From Pyrinomonadaceae bacterium (GTDB taxonomy: Bacteria > Acidobacteriota > Blastocatellia > Pyrinomonadales > Pyrinomonadaceae), in NCBI GenBank assembly GCA_014380365.1, contig JACMJZ010000025.1, positions 62,001 through 126,000 on the forward strand: 64,000 nucleotides of DNA, given 5' to 3'. Within the stretch, counting starts at the first letter, position 1, and each line of letters starts with the position of its first letter. Below, piece by piece: positions 43,401 through 53,878 of this stretch. The notes beneath the pieces were generated by a model. The model was given only the letters and a program-made list of their open reading frames with translations, was not told the DNA's origin and searched no databases. The position numbers were made by a program, and so were the translations under genes.

Positions 43401-43868
43401 GGCCTCAACTTCATGTGTGGTGACTGTGCCACCTACGACAGTACGCGTCGTATCCACGGCAGGGGTCTCAGCAGAGGTAACCTCGGTCACTGCCGTCACG
43501 CCCTGCGGCAGCAAAGTAATATCCAATTGAACGTTCTGGCCTGCGATGGTTGTGAGGTCCGTTCTTTCCTGGGTAGCAAATCCCGTCGCCGAGATGCGCA
43601 GAATGTAAACACCGGGCTCGAGTTGAATAATGCGATAGCGGCCCTGGTCATCGGAAGTAGTTGTACGAGTCGTGTTCGTCTTAACTAAAACCGTCTCGAC
43701 CGTTGCGCCGGGAATCACTGCACTGTTTTGATCGATTATCCGTCCCTGGAAGGTAACGTTGTCGAGATCCTGTGCAGAAACATTTGTTGTTGCGGCCAGA
43801 TGCACGACCAGGAAGAGCAGAGCCGAGAGAAGCGTCGAGGCGACAAAGGATAGGGCGGGCCTTTTCAT
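40461..43868 (-). CDS. TonB-dependent receptor, Oar-like, second copy
   Basis: A 1135-residue outer-membrane receptor. Signal peptide 1-32; an N-terminal carboxypeptidase-regulatory Ig domain (VTFQGRIIDQNSAVIPGATVETV); a plug segment (LPVSTRSPLDLIFTLGGV, then NITIDGLDNND and VQVITNQFSAEYGRASGG); then a long barrel ending RPRQVRIGIRFDF with a terminal Phe. It is of the same general type as the receptor at 27175 but clearly different in sequence. There is no Pho-like repeat array upstream, so it is likely to have a different substrate and control. The ATG at 43868 starts the signal peptide; the frame is open to 43910. Confidence 0.88.
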   Translation of the reverse strand: MKRPALSFVASTLLSALLFLVVHLAATTNVSAQDLDNVTFQGRIIDQNSAVIPGATVETVLVKTNTTRTTTSDDQGRYRIIQLEPGVYILRISATGFATQERTDLTTIAGQNVQLDITLLPQGVTAVTEVTSAETPAVDTTRTVVGGTVTTHEVEALPVSTRSPLDLIFTLGGVTEEPLSTRDLAEDRNSANASTPEEAGTFALAGGPAYSNNITIDGLDNNDDRAARERFQPSIEGVEEVQVITNQFSAEYGRASGGRINIKTRGGSNKYRGRAFYFFRDDWFNANTFNNNRIGVSRLPFTEHNPGFTLSGPVTLPKFLGPLSYDGSSKTFFFTAYEHSTTQDSALINTFVPVAQNSLFPLPAPTLPGASRLENASAPSSEVQIAPYIQGLSTPQRNHIFTTRVDHKFGELHNGAFLLQLGRLTDLRQFGGGDRLAEALQAKTRKTDAISYSDSFVFSATAVNQARLQFSRLTPAVEARGGSRPVIIIDYDAPPLLPGEITQTGQLVAGSSTIGATDRLEERIQFQDIFAYVRGSHSMKFGADMQRIKSTFIDLSDASGTYSFDSAGDFLAGQASRFRQNFLSTSTQRNTYVGLFASDEVRLASNLVVTFGLRWENETILVDRNNFAPRIAAAWDPFKSGKTVIRVGAGIFYNRALLRTIDDFTLGAQQRFFDTDDLIDPATGQLGNDTFRRDFIRTRLQFPQVLTADSEIVKQFGVLNTGFSRRLDPSLRIPESYQANVGFEREIGKTFVFEANYTWNRGLHLWREFNANAPRLPAGFKNFSEYLASRDFVNFASPSGTRPIYNAGGAGELVRFVLGPFNPTNPARCAGSFNPTNADSGGCVNEFGVPVTLFNLNSFSSSTTVDAAIAALNNLRPDPSRGEVEQLISVGNSFYHGLTLELRRRFRSNKNGFAFSFRGAYTLSKLRDDGIVNTSDAVVAGNFQGERSRSLLDRRHRFVFSGTFDTPRALGKLRISPIWRITSGAPFNISIGGADRNLDDVGNDRPIFNGDPTLLRWRARGEPIDPAILNSFSLPTIGQLGNLPRNAGQGPGQFFLDLNITREFKVSEKMRLRPVVEFDNVLNKTVYSFGSEFINFTSLSPTATPAQRQAFLDSFLVATRTLRPRQVRIGIRFDF

Positions 43869-44306
43869 TTTCCGTGAATCTGTAACTAAAACCGCTAAAC
43901 GGGGAACCACCTGGGTTGTAGGGAGCTTAGAGCGAAGCGAAATCTACCACGCGACAGTTGAGACAAACAAGGCTGGTCGGGGAGACCCCGGTGCGTTCAT
44001 GCCGCATTTATGCGGCTAGCCCGCAGGGCAATTAGGCCAGCCGTTTTACGGCTGGTTCAAAGGTGAGAAGATATTCTTGAGGCCGTGTCAACGGCCTTAT
44101 CTAATCAAAGTGATCTATTGGGTTCGAGGATGATGTAAGCACGCTGTTCGGTTGGATGCCGCTCTGCTTAACCAGCGCTACAAGCGCTGGCCAACGTCCC
44201 ATCGGGCTAGCCCGATGAATCGGGCAGGTATCGACCTAGCTCGAATGGCGCGCAGGCCCGCCAGCAAAGCCTCCAGCGTTCCGCACGGACGGCGGCAAAT
44301 CAGTCG
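43869..44306. repeat. Palindrome-rich gap between hspR and the TonB receptor
   Basis: No gene is seen. Short hairpins follow each other: CCGCATTTATGCGG, AGCCGTTTTACGGCT, AGGCCGTGTCAACGGCCT, CCAGCGCTACAAGCGCTGG and CGGGCTAGCCCG. These look like worn copies of small dispersed palindromes. The receptor promoter must lie in the right part of this stretch on the minus strand. Confidence 0.6.
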
Positions 44307-44729
44307 CTACCGCTCGCGGTTCTGATTAGAAATTCTCACTGAGATGCGACGGCGGAGCGCGGCGGTGCGGGTGACGGGGACGAGCGCGTCGGAGGTGCCT
44401 TCTGCGGGCGGCTCGACAAAGTTGGTCAACTCGTCGGCGTGTGACTGGAGATATTGGAAGAACCGCTCAAACTCCTGCTGCATCGACTCCATCTTCTCCC
44501 GCATGTTCATAATGATCTCGACACCGGCGAGGTTCACACCAAGATCGCGCGTAAGCGAAAGAATCAGCTCGAGCCGCGCTAGATCAGGATCGGTGTAGAG
44601 GCGCGTGTTGCCTTCAGACCGCGAAGGCTTGAGAAGTCCCTCGCGTTCATACATGCGCAACGTCTGCGGATGCAGGTTGTATTGATCCGCCACCGCGCTG
44701 ATTGTGTATGTTTTCAGTTTGCGTTTCAT
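44307..44729 (-). CDS. hspR: Heat-shock repressor HspR (MerR family)
   Basis: A 140-residue MerR-type regulator, the third gene of the dnaK operon. The helix-turn-helix YTISAVADQYNLHPQTLRMYEREGLLKPSRSEGNTRLY is the HspR signature, followed by a long coiled-coil helix (VEIIMNMREKMESMQQEFERFFQYL). HspR binds HAIR repeats and uses DnaK as co-repressor in other bacteria. Here the operon order dnaK-dnaJ-hspR supports the same feedback, but no good HAIR site was found upstream of dnaK. Confidence 0.9.
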   Translation of the reverse strand: MKRKLKTYTISAVADQYNLHPQTLRMYEREGLLKPSRSEGNTRLYTDPDLARLELILSLTRDLGVNLAGVEIIMNMREKMESMQQEFERFFQYLQSHADELTNFVEPPAEGTSDALVPVTRTAALRRRISVRISNQNRER

Positions 44730-44737
44730 AACTACGT

Positions 44738-44863
44738 GGGTATCAGGTGCCGGGTGTCAGGTGCCAGGGACGGGTGCCGGGTATCAGGTGTCGGGTGCCA
44801 GGTATCAGCTTGATTCTAACCGACACCCGATACCCGACACCCGATACCTGGCATCCGACACCT
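44738..44863. repeat. Low-complexity inverted repeat between dnaJ and hspR
   Basis: Many copies of GGGTATCAGGTGCC / GGTGTCGGGT-like words on one side face CGACACCCGATACC words on the other. It separates dnaJ from hspR by 132 bases and would form a long hairpin in the operon transcript. Confidence 0.7.
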
Positions 44864-46037
44864 ATTCCAATCCCATCTCCACTCGCGGGTTCTCGCCGTT
44901 GAGCTTTGCATACTGCCGCAGCAGTTCCTTCGTTTCTTCCGAAATCATTTTCGGCAGCGTCACTTGCGCTTCGACAAACTGATCACCGCGCGCGCCCGGG
45001 TTGCGCAGAGACGGCGCGCCACGCTGTCGCAAACGAAACTTCTGGCCTGACTGGGTGCCCGGTGGAATCCGCAACTGCGCCTTGCCCTCAACAGTCGGCA
45101 CTTCGATCTTCGCCCCAAGAGCTGCCTCGGGAACGGTTATCGGAACCGTGACGTAAATATTGTCGCCTTTGCGCGTAAAGTATTTGTGCGTCCCGACGTT
45201 GGTGATGATGTGCAGATCGCCGGGCGGCGCGCCGAGTCGTCCGCCTTCGCCCTTGCCGGGAATGCGGACGCGCGAGCCAGTTTCAACTCCCGCTGGAATA
45301 CGCACTTTGACAGTCTCAGATTTTGGCAATGTACCTTTGCCTTTGCACAACGAGCACGGCGCTCGCCTACGTCCGGTGGCGCCGCAGTCCGGACACTCCT
45401 GCGCAAAACGCAGACGTCCGCCTGCGCGTTGGACCTGGCCCGAACCTTTGCAGGTGGAGCAAACCATCACCGGGCCACCGATGTCGCCCGCGCCATTGCA
45501 ACGCGAACATTGTTCGGAGCGGTTGACGGTAAGGTTTGAAGTTAATCCCTGGATAGCCTCTTCAAATGAGACGGCGAGAGGCATTTCGATGTCCGCGCCT
45601 TTTTTTGGTTGAGGCCTGGGGGGGTCCTGCTCTTTCGCTGCGCCCCCGCCAAAGAGATCAGCAAAGATGTCGCGAAAGCTTGAGCCACTACCACCACCCG
45701 CACCGCCGGGAGTTTGAGTTGTGCTCCAGTCGAAGCCGCTGAAATCAAATCCGGGAGCAGCACGACCCGTTCCTGCAGCCGGGCCAGCGCCGCGCGCGGC
45801 GGCGTTTGCAAGATTATCGGAATACTCGCCAAAGCGATCGTAAACCTTGCGCTTCTTTGGATCGGAAAGCACGTCGTGCGCTTCGGTGGTTAACTTGAAA
45901 CGATCTTCCGATGCCTTGTCTCCCGGGTTTACGTCGGGATGATATTTTCGCGCGAGCCGGCGATAAGCCTTCTTGATTTCTTCAGGCTTAGCGTCGCGCT
46001 TGATACCCAGGGTTTCGTAGTAGTCGTGCTTGGCCAT
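44862..46037 (-). CDS. dnaJ: Chaperone DnaJ
   Basis: Co-chaperone that stimulates DnaK ATPase and hands over substrates. The 391 residues contain the J domain (DYYETLGIKRDAKPEEIKKAY, with HPD in RKYHPDVNPG), a Gly/Phe-rich linker (about 80-130), four zinc-finger CxxCxGxG-type repeats (CSRCNGAG, CSTCKGSG, CPDCGATG, CSLCKGKG) and the C-terminal substrate-binding domains. It lies 79 bases downstream of dnaK and upstream of hspR. No grpE accompanies it. Confidence 0.95.
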   Translation of the reverse strand: MAKHDYYETLGIKRDAKPEEIKKAYRRLARKYHPDVNPGDKASEDRFKLTTEAHDVLSDPKKRKVYDRFGEYSDNLANAAARGAGPAAGTGRAAPGFDFSGFDWSTTQTPGGAGGGSGSSFRDIFADLFGGGAAKEQDPPRPQPKKGADIEMPLAVSFEEAIQGLTSNLTVNRSEQCSRCNGAGDIGGPVMVCSTCKGSGQVQRAGGRLRFAQECPDCGATGRRRAPCSLCKGKGTLPKSETVKVRIPAGVETGSRVRIPGKGEGGRLGAPPGDLHIITNVGTHKYFTRKGDNIYVTVPITVPEAALGAKIEVPTVEGKAQLRIPPGTQSGQKFRLRQRGAPSLRNPGARGDQFVEAQVTLPKMISEETKELLRQYAKLNGENPRVEMGLE

Positions 46038-46047
46038 TTTGAGGGCA

Positions 46048-46116
46048 GTGAATAGTAAATAGTGACAAGTGACAAGTTGGGAGAAAACTCGTCATTTATC
46101 ACTTGTCACTGGTTTT
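46048..46116. repeat. Low-complexity hairpin between dnaK and dnaJ
   Basis: AGTGACAAGTGACAAG faces CACTTGTCACTGG across the dnaK-dnaJ gap. It may stabilise the dnaK part of the message. It resembles the CAGTGGGCAGTGAGC-type arrays near 53.1 and 53.9 kb only loosely. Confidence 0.55.
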
Positions 46117-48039
<1,923 letters not shown>

Positions 48040-48391
48040 CTTTTTTGTCTCCAAAACAATATTTTGGGGCTAGTTAACACCAAGCCGGACCGTTTCTCGG
48101 CCGACGTTTCCTTGCTCTTGCAGGTGCTCTTGACTCCCTATTAGACCCACTCATAAGTTAATTTGAACGGGACGGTAATATAATACCTGAGTCCCTCGCT
48201 GTCAACTTTGACGCGGCTGTTGCGGCGGTTCGACAATGCGGGCCTTGGAAGGTTGAAGTGGGACTCGGGAACACCGGTGTTGAGAGTACAAGCTTTAGCT
48301 TGTTGTTTGCGGACGGGCAACCTGAAGGTTGTACTCTGAACACCTGTGACCCACCGCTCGTCGGCCGCTGAGTTGCCGTATCCGCAAGGTT
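48040..48391. other. dnaK promoter region and repeat
   Basis: This gap contains the dnaK promoter on the minus strand and an inverted repeat of family B (48279-48344). A CTTGACT half-site at 48129 and ACTCATAAG at 48149 weakly recall HAIR but with the wrong spacing. No gene is evident. Confidence 0.5.
48279..48344. repeat. Inverted repeat family B, copy 3
   Basis: TGAGAGTACAAGCTTTAGCTTG-like left arm and GCAACCTGAAGGTTGTACTCT-like right arm, with a GTTTGCGGACGG loop. It is nearly the same as the copy between the pstB genes. Confidence 0.8.
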
Positions 48392-49012
48392 CTACCGCTT
48401 TGGTTCAGCCTCGGGAGGGGTTTTGTTTCGGTCGTCGTTCATGAGCTTGGAGACGAAGAATACGTAATGGAGCCCGGAGAGGAGCGCCAGGGCAAAGACG
48501 GCAGCATAGACCGTCGGGAGGTAGAGCCCGGTGTAATAAGGCACACTGGCAGCAAACATTATCGCGGTAATGCCAACGATCTGAACGGTTGTGTTGAGTT
48601 TCCCCAACCAGGAGGGACGGAAGCCGCGAAATCCCGTCATTATGTTAATTGCTGCGGCGCCGACGATGATAAAGACATCGCGGCTAATCACAGCGACCGT
48701 GACCCAGAAAGGCACGGGGAGATGGCTCGGGAGAGGTTGAGGGAACACGCTGCGCATGGAAAGGACAATGAAAGCCGTGACCAGCATAAGTTTGTCGGCA
48801 ATCGGATCAAGGATGGTCCCCAACTGTGACTCCTGATCGAAGCGGCGCGCTAACAGGCCGTCGAGTCCATCCGTTAGTCCGGCAATTACAAACGCCGCGA
48901 GCGCGAGGATGAACCGCTGATAGAAAAGCAGTGTGACAAAGACAGGAATCAGCACCATCCGGAAGACGGTGAGCATGTTTGGAACGGTAAGAATCCGGGA
49001 GGACGAGGACAT
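48392..49012 (-). CDS. pgsA: CDP-diacylglycerol-glycerol-3-phosphate phosphatidyltransferase
   Basis: Makes phosphatidylglycerol phosphate in the inner membrane, the committed step to acidic phospholipids. The 206 residues have the CDP-alcohol phosphotransferase motif with Asp48, Asp51, Ala55-Arg56, Gly65, Asp69 and Asp73 (TDGLDGLLARR then GTILDPIAD), plus about five membrane helices. The TTG at 49015 is immediately followed by the ATG at 49012, which is chosen. Other members of the superfamily use different alcohols, so PgsA is the most likely call, not a certain one. Confidence 0.85.
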   Translation of the reverse strand: MSSSSRILTVPNMLTVFRMVLIPVFVTLLFYQRFILALAAFVIAGLTDGLDGLLARRFDQESQLGTILDPIADKLMLVTAFIVLSMRSVFPQPLPSHLPVPFWVTVAVISRDVFIIVGAAAINIMTGFRGFRPSWLGKLNTTVQIVGITAIMFAASVPYYTGLYLPTVYAAVFALALLSGLHYVFFVSKLMNDDRNKTPPEAEPKR

Positions 49013-49088
49013 CAATTAGTTAAGAACCGGATCGAGAAAATCGAACAGAACCGAAGCAGTGGCGATCGGGATCGCGTTAACGAACACG

Positions 49089-49622
49089 CTAGCCTGCCGA
49101 TACGACCGTTGGAATGAATTTCCAGGAAATGGTGACGCGGGCGCCCGGGTCAAGTGCTTCCACGCGGAACAGTGCATAGTGATCATTGTCCCGATCCTTG
49201 GTATGTACAAGGTACATGTGACCGACAATCGCCTTTACGCTGGGCTCGCTCGTAGGCTCGGTATATGCGGGAAGCGCCGAAATCTTAAAGTCATCTGACC
49301 AATTGAACGCACCTAAATCCTTAATCCGGCTACAGTCGTCCGTCACAATGGTTACGTCAAAGGCATCCGGCATCGTGCTGTTCCCGAACAGCAAATCCCA
49401 ATTGTTTCGGGTGACAGCTAACGCAGCGTCCCCGTTTACACCATACTTAAAACTAAATGCAGCTTGCGTGTAGTTATCGACGCCGTCAACCTTCTTGCGC
49501 GCCGAAAGGGTAACAGTTTGCGGGGCGTCGCTCGGCGTTTGAGAAAGCACCGTCGTTCCCGGAAGGGGAAGCACTGCAAAAGCGATTGCCAGTAGGGCCA
49601 GGGAAATGTGCTTGATTCTCAT
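49089..49622 (-). CDS. Secreted hypothetical protein
   Basis: A 177-residue exported protein of unknown family. Signal peptide 1-29 (HISLALLAIAFAVLPLPGTTVLS), then a small beta-rich domain with a conserved-looking KAIVGHMYLVHTKDRDNDHYALFRV stretch. The ATG at 49622 is supported by GAGGGAAAGC just upstream; two in-frame starts lie further out. It follows the metallophosphoesterase gene by 22 bases and may be co-transcribed with it. Confidence 0.65.
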   Translation of the reverse strand: MRIKHISLALLAIAFAVLPLPGTTVLSQTPSDAPQTVTLSARKKVDGVDNYTQAAFSFKYGVNGDAALAVTRNNWDLLFGNSTMPDAFDVTIVTDDCSRIKDLGAFNWSDDFKISALPAYTEPTSEPSVKAIVGHMYLVHTKDRDNDHYALFRVEALDPGARVTISWKFIPTVVSAG

Positions 49623-49644
49623 GCTTTCCCTCATGCTTTGCGGA

Positions 49645-50520
49645 CTACGTCGCGCATCGCAACTCAAGCAACGAAACTTCGGGTGGACACCCAAATCGTA
49701 CGGGTAGAACAACAGTGCCCAGACCACGAGTGATGTAAATCTGCGTGTCACCGCGCCTCGCCAACCCTTTAACCAAACGCCGGCGCGGACGCTCCGCAGC
49801 GCTTCGTTCTGAGCGCAGTCTTACCTGGCCGCCATGCGTGTGGCCGCTCAGGACCAGATCAACTCCCGCTCGCGCGGCACGGCGCAGAATAATCGGGTTA
49901 TGGGCCAGCAGGAGTTTCAACTCATCATCGCGCGCGCCCGCCAGCGCAAGCGGTAAATCTTCGAGTCCCACCATCGTGTCGTCAACACCCGCCAGCCAAA
50001 AAGCCGCGCCGTCCTTCTCGAAACGCATTCCCTGATTGACCAGCATCGTAATCCCTTCCGCTCGGAAGAGGTCCGTGATCAGCGCCGCATCCGTCCAATG
50101 GTCGTGATTGCCCAGCACCGCAAAGACGCCATGGCGCGCACGCAGTCTTCCCATCAGTTCCGCACAAGGCGCGGCATAGGTCCTCTCCTTGGAGACATAA
50201 TCACCCGTCAGCGCAATGATGTCGGGCCGCAGACTGTTCGTCGTTTCCACAGCGCGTTTAATTTGTTCGCGGCTGGTGAACGGGCTGTGATGGATGTCGG
50301 AAAGTTGAACTATGCGCAGGCCGTCGAATGCCTGGGGTAGACGCCGCAGAAATATCTTGTGGTGTTCAACTGTAAGACGGAAAGGCTCGGATAGTGCTGA
50401 ACGCGCAGCCTGACCCAGGTTGAGAGCAAGCGTCCGCAACGGAGTTTGCGGGCGCCCATCAGCTCGGGCGTCAAGCGCTGCGACACGACGGGGTTGCTTC
50501 CATCTAATGGGGGTTGACAT
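49645..50520 (-). CDS. Metallophosphoesterase, YkuE/YaeI-like
   Basis: A 291-residue calcineurin-type phosphoesterase. Metal-binding motifs in order: QLSDIHHSP (about 72-80), ALTGDYV, VLGNHDHW, AHNP and SGHTHGGQVRL. The N-terminal extension lacks a clear membrane helix, although related YkuE/YaeI proteins are membrane associated and act on lipid phosphates such as UDP-diacylglucosamine. The substrate here is not known. The downstream secreted protein and pgsA share the strand, which hints at an envelope-related group. Confidence 0.85.
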   Translation of the reverse strand: MSTPIRWKQPRRVAALDARADGRPQTPLRTLALNLGQAARSALSEPFRLTVEHHKIFLRRLPQAFDGLRIVQLSDIHHSPFTSREQIKRAVETTNSLRPDIIALTGDYVSKERTYAAPCAELMGRLRARHGVFAVLGNHDHWTDAALITDLFRAEGITMLVNQGMRFEKDGAAFWLAGVDDTMVGLEDLPLALAGARDDELKLLLAHNPIILRRAARAGVDLVLSGHTHGGQVRLRSERSAAERPRRRLVKGLARRGDTQIYITRGLGTVVLPVRFGCPPEVSLLELRCAT

Positions 50521-51116
50521 GAATTAGTTTGCTGTTGCTAGTCTGCGTATTCGTAGGGCGAACCAGTTAAGTGGGCACGTTAGAGATACTTTTGCCTGTT
50601 TACATGTCACTCCCGCTGGAAATGGGCGCTGTCTGGAATGTGGCGCATTATAGTGACGCGCCGGAAGGTAAGCAACCACCGCAAGCAAAAAACAACTTGA
50701 GAACTTGGGCTGTCTGAGGTCTGCTGATTCCGATGGCTACGGGGCTACCGTGCGCAACCCACCCACGATATCGCCGAAGTCCTGCCCTGAATGGGTACGT
50801 CCCGCACCTCATTAGCGCGCGTCTTCATCGTCGCTCACAATTCCCTCCTTAGTAATCTCCTTGCAAGTGTGTGCCTAAACGATGACAGCCACTCTCGCAC
50901 GCCAGCAATGACCTGCGTCACGAGTTGGCGGGACGATTCCCTTAACCAGGTCCTATCTGCGGGCATGGTGCTTGCCACAACATCCCTGTAACAACATTGA
51001 AAAGACTATCGAGAATGCAATCCGTGATTTAAATGGACTGAATCGCCTGTCAGGACCGCCCGGCCGGCTTCGCTAGCGGGTGGGCCTTTGGTTGATACAT
51101 TGAGAAGGAGAGGTTT
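50521..51116. other. 596-base gap with a repeat fragment
   Basis: No convincing gene: the only longer frame (about 66 residues from 50791) lacks recognisable sequence. Near 51048-51092 there is TCAGGACCGCCCGGCC followed by CTTCGCTAGCGGGTGGGCC, a worn copy of the element that is complete at 55486-55628. A good GAGAAGGAGAGG ribosome-binding site for the next gene closes the gap. Confidence 0.5.
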
Positions 51117-53111
51117 ATGAACAGGATCAAACTTTGGCCGCACATGACAATCGTAGCAGTGGTCGTTGCACTCGTTGCCGGCCTCGGCGTCGCCTATTGG
51201 ATGAGGCATGAACAGACTGCATCCGCCGAGGAGCTGCCTTATGCGGCACGCATCCAACGCGTGGATGGCGAGGTCGCTTTCAGCGACGGCGTTGCAAACC
51301 CTGACGCGGACGCGGATTGGACTCGCGCCACTCCAAATCAACCCTTCTCAGTCGGCGATCGAATTTACACACGCGACAACGCACGCACCTCGCTGGCGTT
51401 CAGCGGGCGCAATTTCGCGCGACTCGATCCCAACACATCGCTCGACGTAGTTTCGCTGAGCGACCGTCGCACCCAGCTCGCACTCCGCGACGGCTCGGCA
51501 ATGTTTGACGTCGGATACCTCGGGCCCGATGAAGTGTTTGAAGTTGCCACGCCCTATGGCGCAGTCAACTTTGATCAGCCTGGACTTTACAACGTCGGTT
51601 TCGATAACAACGGCGGCGTGCTGGTTTCAGTGTTGAGCGGACTCGCGCAGGTTGTCGGCTTGGGTGGCTCAGGCCAAATCAACAAGGGCGAAATTCTGAC
51701 GCTCCTGGGCCAGACCGCAGCCGAGCTGGCACTCTCGCGTCTGAATCCGGACGACGCCGGAGACATGATTGACGATTATTACGGCTACCAATATCCGGAT
51801 ACTTACGACGGTCGTTACCAGAACTACGACGCGTATCTTAACGATCCTTTCTATTACGACCCTTATCAGCGCAACGTGAGTTACCAGTATGCGAACCCGA
51901 TCATCCCGGGCCTCAACGATCTCGACTACTACGGCGACTGGCAGAATGTTGACGGCTATGGCAACGCCTGGCGACCGCGCGTCGATTCAGGCTGGGTCCC
52001 TTATCAGCAGGGCGCCTGGACCAACGATTATCCGTATGGGCCCACCTGGGTATCGAGCGAGCCCTGGGGCTACGCGCCATATCACTACGGGCGTTGGGCC
52101 AACGTCGGTAACCAGTGGTACTGGATTCCCGATGCAGCGAATACCACACCGGCTTATGCTCCGGCCCTCGTTGCGTTTGTTCCTTTAGACGACGCCAATC
52201 AAATCGGTTGGGTGCCACTTGCTCCGGGCGAGAGTTATGCGCCGCGTTACTACGACGCCAATTGGCAGCCGCAGTATCTCAGTCGGGCCAATTTAGCTCC
52301 GGCACAACTAGTCAATCTGAGCATACCCGGGGCAGTTACAGTCGTGCCCGTCGACGCATTCGGCCGCGTAATCGATCCGCGCAATGTGCGAAGGATTGAT
52401 CAGCAGCGTCTGGCGTCAGTGAGATCCACGCTCGATCCTTTGACGTTAACGCCGCTGAGAAACGCAGTGGTACGCTCCGCCTGGGGGCGCGGCAAGATTG
52501 AACTACCGCCGGGTATTGCGAAGAAACTTCGGGACACCCCGGTCTTTGTTGGCCGCGATATCAAGGAGTCGAAGTTTAGGAAGGAACTGGCGAAGTCGAT
52601 GCGCGTGGAACGCGTTTCCGATAATGACCGGAACCGGAAGTTCAAGGTTCGCGATGACCGAGACAAAAAAGACGATCGCCATGAACTACGTCAGGCAGAT
52701 CAAGCACGCCAGGAACGTCTCCGGGAAATAGATCGCCTTAACTCTGAAGCGAAACGTGGCAATAAGGAGGCGAGGCAACAGGCGCGTCAGCTCGAGCAAC
52801 AACAAAGAACAGCGACGCGTGAACAAGGGAATGCTCAGTCTCAGGCGATTCGCGCTCAGGAAAGAGCGACTCGACATCAGGAACGCGCGCAGCGCCAGGC
52901 TCAACAACAACCGCCGCGACAGCAGCAACCGCAAGGCCAGCGAGTAGCCAATCCGGCCCGGCCCCAGCCGCGAAGTGAACAGCCAAAAAGGCAAGAAGAG
53001 AGGCAGCAGTCTCGAGGCGAGTCAAAACAGGAACGCAAACAGGACTCGCCGGCCCAGCCAGGCGGCCAGGGTCAAGGCGGGGGCAAAAGCAAAGGTAAAG
53101 GAAAACCGTAA
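51117..53111 (+). CDS. FecR-like / DUF6600 protein with a Gln/Arg-rich tail
   Basis: A 664-residue protein anchored or exported by one N-terminal hydrophobic helix (10-28). Residues about 45-190 form a FecR-like beta domain (IQRVDGEVAFSDG, then VGDRIYTRDNARTSLAFSG, LRDGSAMFDV). Residues 220-400 are rich in Tyr, Trp and Asp with repeats such as GWVPYQQGAWTNDY and EPWGYAPYHYGRW, typical of DUF6600. From about 510 the chain is a long charged, Gln/Arg-rich helix, ending in a Gly/Lys-rich disordered tail. GAAGGAGAGG precedes the ATG. The function is unknown; such proteins occur widely in Acidobacteria. Confidence 0.75.
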   Translation: MNRIKLWPHMTIVAVVVALVAGLGVAYWMRHEQTASAEELPYAARIQRVDGEVAFSDGVANPDADADWTRATPNQPFSVGDRIYTRDNARTSLAFSGRNFARLDPNTSLDVVSLSDRRTQLALRDGSAMFDVGYLGPDEVFEVATPYGAVNFDQPGLYNVGFDNNGGVLVSVLSGLAQVVGLGGSGQINKGEILTLLGQTAAELALSRLNPDDAGDMIDDYYGYQYPDTYDGRYQNYDAYLNDPFYYDPYQRNVSYQYANPIIPGLNDLDYYGDWQNVDGYGNAWRPRVDSGWVPYQQGAWTNDYPYGPTWVSSEPWGYAPYHYGRWANVGNQWYWIPDAANTTPAYAPALVAFVPLDDANQIGWVPLAPGESYAPRYYDANWQPQYLSRANLAPAQLVNLSIPGAVTVVPVDAFGRVIDPRNVRRIDQQRLASVRSTLDPLTLTPLRNAVVRSAWGRGKIELPPGIAKKLRDTPVFVGRDIKESKFRKELAKSMRVERVSDNDRNRKFKVRDDRDKKDDRHELRQADQARQERLREIDRLNSEAKRGNKEARQQARQLEQQQRTATREQGNAQSQAIRAQERATRHQERAQRQAQQQPPRQQQPQGQRVANPARPQPRSEQPKRQEERQQSRGESKQERKQDSPAQPGGQGQGGGKSKGKGKP

Positions 53112-53533
53112 GAGAACAGTGGGCAGTGGGCAGTGAGCAGTGGACAGTGAGCAGTGGACAGTGAGCAGTGGAGTAACGCTGAAAGCGTTAGCTAATGTCA
53201 GCCCAGGGTTGTTGCAACCCTGGGATTCGAACGCACAAAAATCTGTTCGCGAACTCTGAAGGAGTTCGCGAACTCGCTTCGGCACGATTAGCCCAACGCT
53301 TTCAGCGTCTTGATTCTCGAGGGTGCACACAGTCCCAGGGTTGCTACAACCCAGGGCTGGAATTAGCCAACGCTTTCAGCGTTATTCATTTTTTAGTGTT
53401 CTCAGCCCGTAACCTCGCCCTGAAGCGGCGACACCTCGCTTGCAGTGGCGTTAATATGCGCCCTGGGGTTTCCACGCCCCACGGTATCTAATCAAAAGGC
53501 AACACTCAGCTTTCAAAACCATAAGGAGACCTC
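53112..53533. repeat. Repeat-filled gap
   Basis: First comes an array of CAGTGGGCAGTGAGCAGTGG-like words (53118-53172). Then a mosaic of palindromes: GCTGAAAGCGTTAGC, CCCAGGGTTGTTGCAACCCTGGG, GTTCGCGAACTC facing GAGTTCGCGAAC, and AACGCTTTCAGCGTT twice. No gene is visible. An AAGGAG site for the next gene is at its right end. Confidence 0.7.
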
Positions 53534-53878
53534 ATGAATCAATACGAAGTAAACCGCATGGCCCAGCGCCTTATTAAAAGTCAGGAAAAATTCGTCGCGA
53601 GTGTCCATCAAATCCACGAAGTAGTGGAAGGGTTGATTCACCACATGGCGGAGCAACGGCATTTCCTCGGCACTTTTCAGGAATTGTTTAGGTCGTGGAG
53701 CGACTTGATGCAAGCGCGGGAAGAAATGAGCGAGGCGTTTCTCAAACAGCTGGAGTCCATAGAGAAAGTTTATGCGGCAAGTTGCGTCGCCACCAACGAG
53801 AACAGCGAACGGATGGACAAGCTACTTTCAAAGGTCGAAGGCTATTTCGGCACCGGCGGTCTCGACTTCGATAACTAG
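53534..53878 (+). CDS. Small helical hypothetical protein
   Basis: A 114-residue, wholly helical protein (MNQYEVNRMAQRLIKSQEKF, then HQIHEVVEGLIHHMAEQRHF), with heptad-like hydrophobic spacing and no signal peptide. I do not recognise it. The AAGGAG 7 bases before the ATG is strong support for translation. It is isolated between two repeat-rich gaps. It could be a partner of the helical protein encoded convergently at 54082. Confidence 0.65.
   Translation: MNQYEVNRMAQRLIKSQEKFVASVHQIHEVVEGLIHHMAEQRHFLGTFQELFRSWSDLMQAREEMSEAFLKQLESIEKVYAASCVATNENSERMDKLLSKVEGYFGTGGLDFDN

Noticed and set aside
48129-48157. HAIR-type operator before dnaK (CTTGACT ... ACTCATAAG)
   Set aside because: The halves are imperfect and 13 bases apart instead of 7. 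Too weak to call.
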